Shown here piece after piece: positions 6,027-6,134 of a stretch of DNA of 6,134 nt. Made by a program: the position numbers and the translations under genes. This stretch comes from Campylobacterales bacterium (lineage in GTDB: Bacteria; Campylobacterota; Campylobacteria; Campylobacterales; QNZT01). How positions within the stretch are numbered: the first letter of the stretch is position 1; each line of letters starts with the position of its first letter. The stretch lies in contig JALSQA010000474.1 in the NCBI GenBank assembly GCA_026985685.1, positions 1-6,134 of the forward strand, in the 5' to 3' direction. The notes beneath the pieces are model-generated. The model was not told where the DNA came from. It made no database searches and saw nothing but the letters and a program-made list of their open reading frames with translations.

Positions 6027-6043
6027 AAAAAGAAAAACTTCTT
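6027..6043 (-). terminator. Weak candidate terminator for the htpX-like gene
   Basis: On the minus strand AAGAA-GTTT-TTCTT (6043-6030) forms a 5-bp stem followed by TTT and then G, starting 27 nt after the stop at 6070. The stem is short and A/T-rich, so it would be weak alone, but the strong palindrome just beyond it could help. Confidence 0.25.
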
Positions 6044-6069
6044 AACTTATATTACAATCGGGATTAGAT

Positions 6070-6134
6070 TTAAACTCTTCCTTTTAATGCTTCGAGTTTT
6101 TCTATCCTTGCATCTGTACTAGGATGTGTGGAGA
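6070..6134 (-). CDS. htpX: C-terminus of M48-family metalloprotease, probably HtpX (5' part outside window)
   Basis: Reading the minus strand from the window end gives the last 20 codons and stop TAA (6072-6070). The peptide STHPSTDARIEKLEAL, then KGRV, carries the C-terminal signature of HtpX-type proteases, 'fsTHPpteeRIarL'. The codon cut by the edge ends in TC, compatible with the usual Phe. HtpX is an inner-membrane zinc protease that degrades damaged membrane proteins. The catalytic HExxH motif and the membrane helices lie outside the window, so another M48 protease with the same tail motif is possible. The gene converges on the rhodanese operon. Confidence 0.75.
   Translation of the reverse strand, partial: STHPSTDARIEKLEALKGRV

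Larger units (their letters stand above)
5946..6059 (+). repeat. Direct repeat pair flanking the large palindrome
   Basis: TTAACTTA then ATTACAATC occurs at 5946-5971 (9 nt between the halves) and again at 6042-6059 (1 nt between). The two copies bracket 70 bp that contain the palindrome at 5994-6023. This could mark a local duplication or the edges of an inserted element. Confidence 0.5.
5770..6069. other. 300-bp repeat-rich intergenic region between convergent genes
   Basis: No credible gene lies here; the longest notable reading, ATG at 5902, gives 12 codons. The stretch separates the ends of two converging transcription units, so terminators are expected, yet no hairpin with a proper T-run is seen on the plus strand. 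Instead it holds several inverted and direct repeats, listed separately. In addition TTAGTTT (5820-5826) can pair, with one wobble, with AGACTAA (5831-5837), and ATCTAATCC (5777-5785) recurs inverted at 6061-6069. Confidence 0.7.

Overview
This AT-rich window has tightly packed, overlapping genes. It most likely comes from a member of the Campylobacterota (a Sulfurimonas/Sulfurovum/Arcobacter-type bacterium). That placement is an inference from base composition, gene style and protein flavour, not from a marker gene. At least seven genes are complete and two more run off the window ends.

Left block, minus strand (4347 down to 1): a five-gene run in the order pqiA-like, pqiA, pqiB, pqiC, then a formyltransferase-like gene cut by the window start. 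Junctions are overlapping, abutting or 8 nt apart, so this is almost certainly one operon. The first four genes encode a Pqi/Let-type lipid transport system. Two small PqiA-domain inner-membrane proteins, each with a four-cysteine zinc ribbon, stand where E. coli has one two-domain PqiA. PqiB is a membrane-anchored protein with three MCE domains that should span the periplasm, and PqiC is an outer-membrane lipoprotein. The fifth gene is the least expected: it looks like the N-terminal, formyltransferase-fold part of a protein whose C-terminal part (outside the window) may be a GINT1/GH43-like glycosyltransferase-type domain.

Centre (4348-4455): a 108-bp divergent promoter region. It has a -10-like TATAAT on each strand, and a perfect 7-bp inverted repeat with a 5-nt spacer overlies the rightward -10.

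Right block, plus strand (4456-5769): three overlapping genes for exported redox/sulfur proteins. Two are tandem paralogous thioredoxin-fold proteins (CPVC and CPMC active sites) and the third is a single-domain rhodanese with the active-site loop CRTASR. All three have signal peptides, so this looks like a small periplasmic thiol/sulfur-handling operon.

Right end (5770-6134): 300 bp without a gene but rich in inverted and direct repeats, including a perfect 30-bp palindrome that resembles a REP-type element. It is followed by the last 20 codons of a minus-strand gene that reads as the C-terminus of an M48 metalloprotease, probably HtpX.
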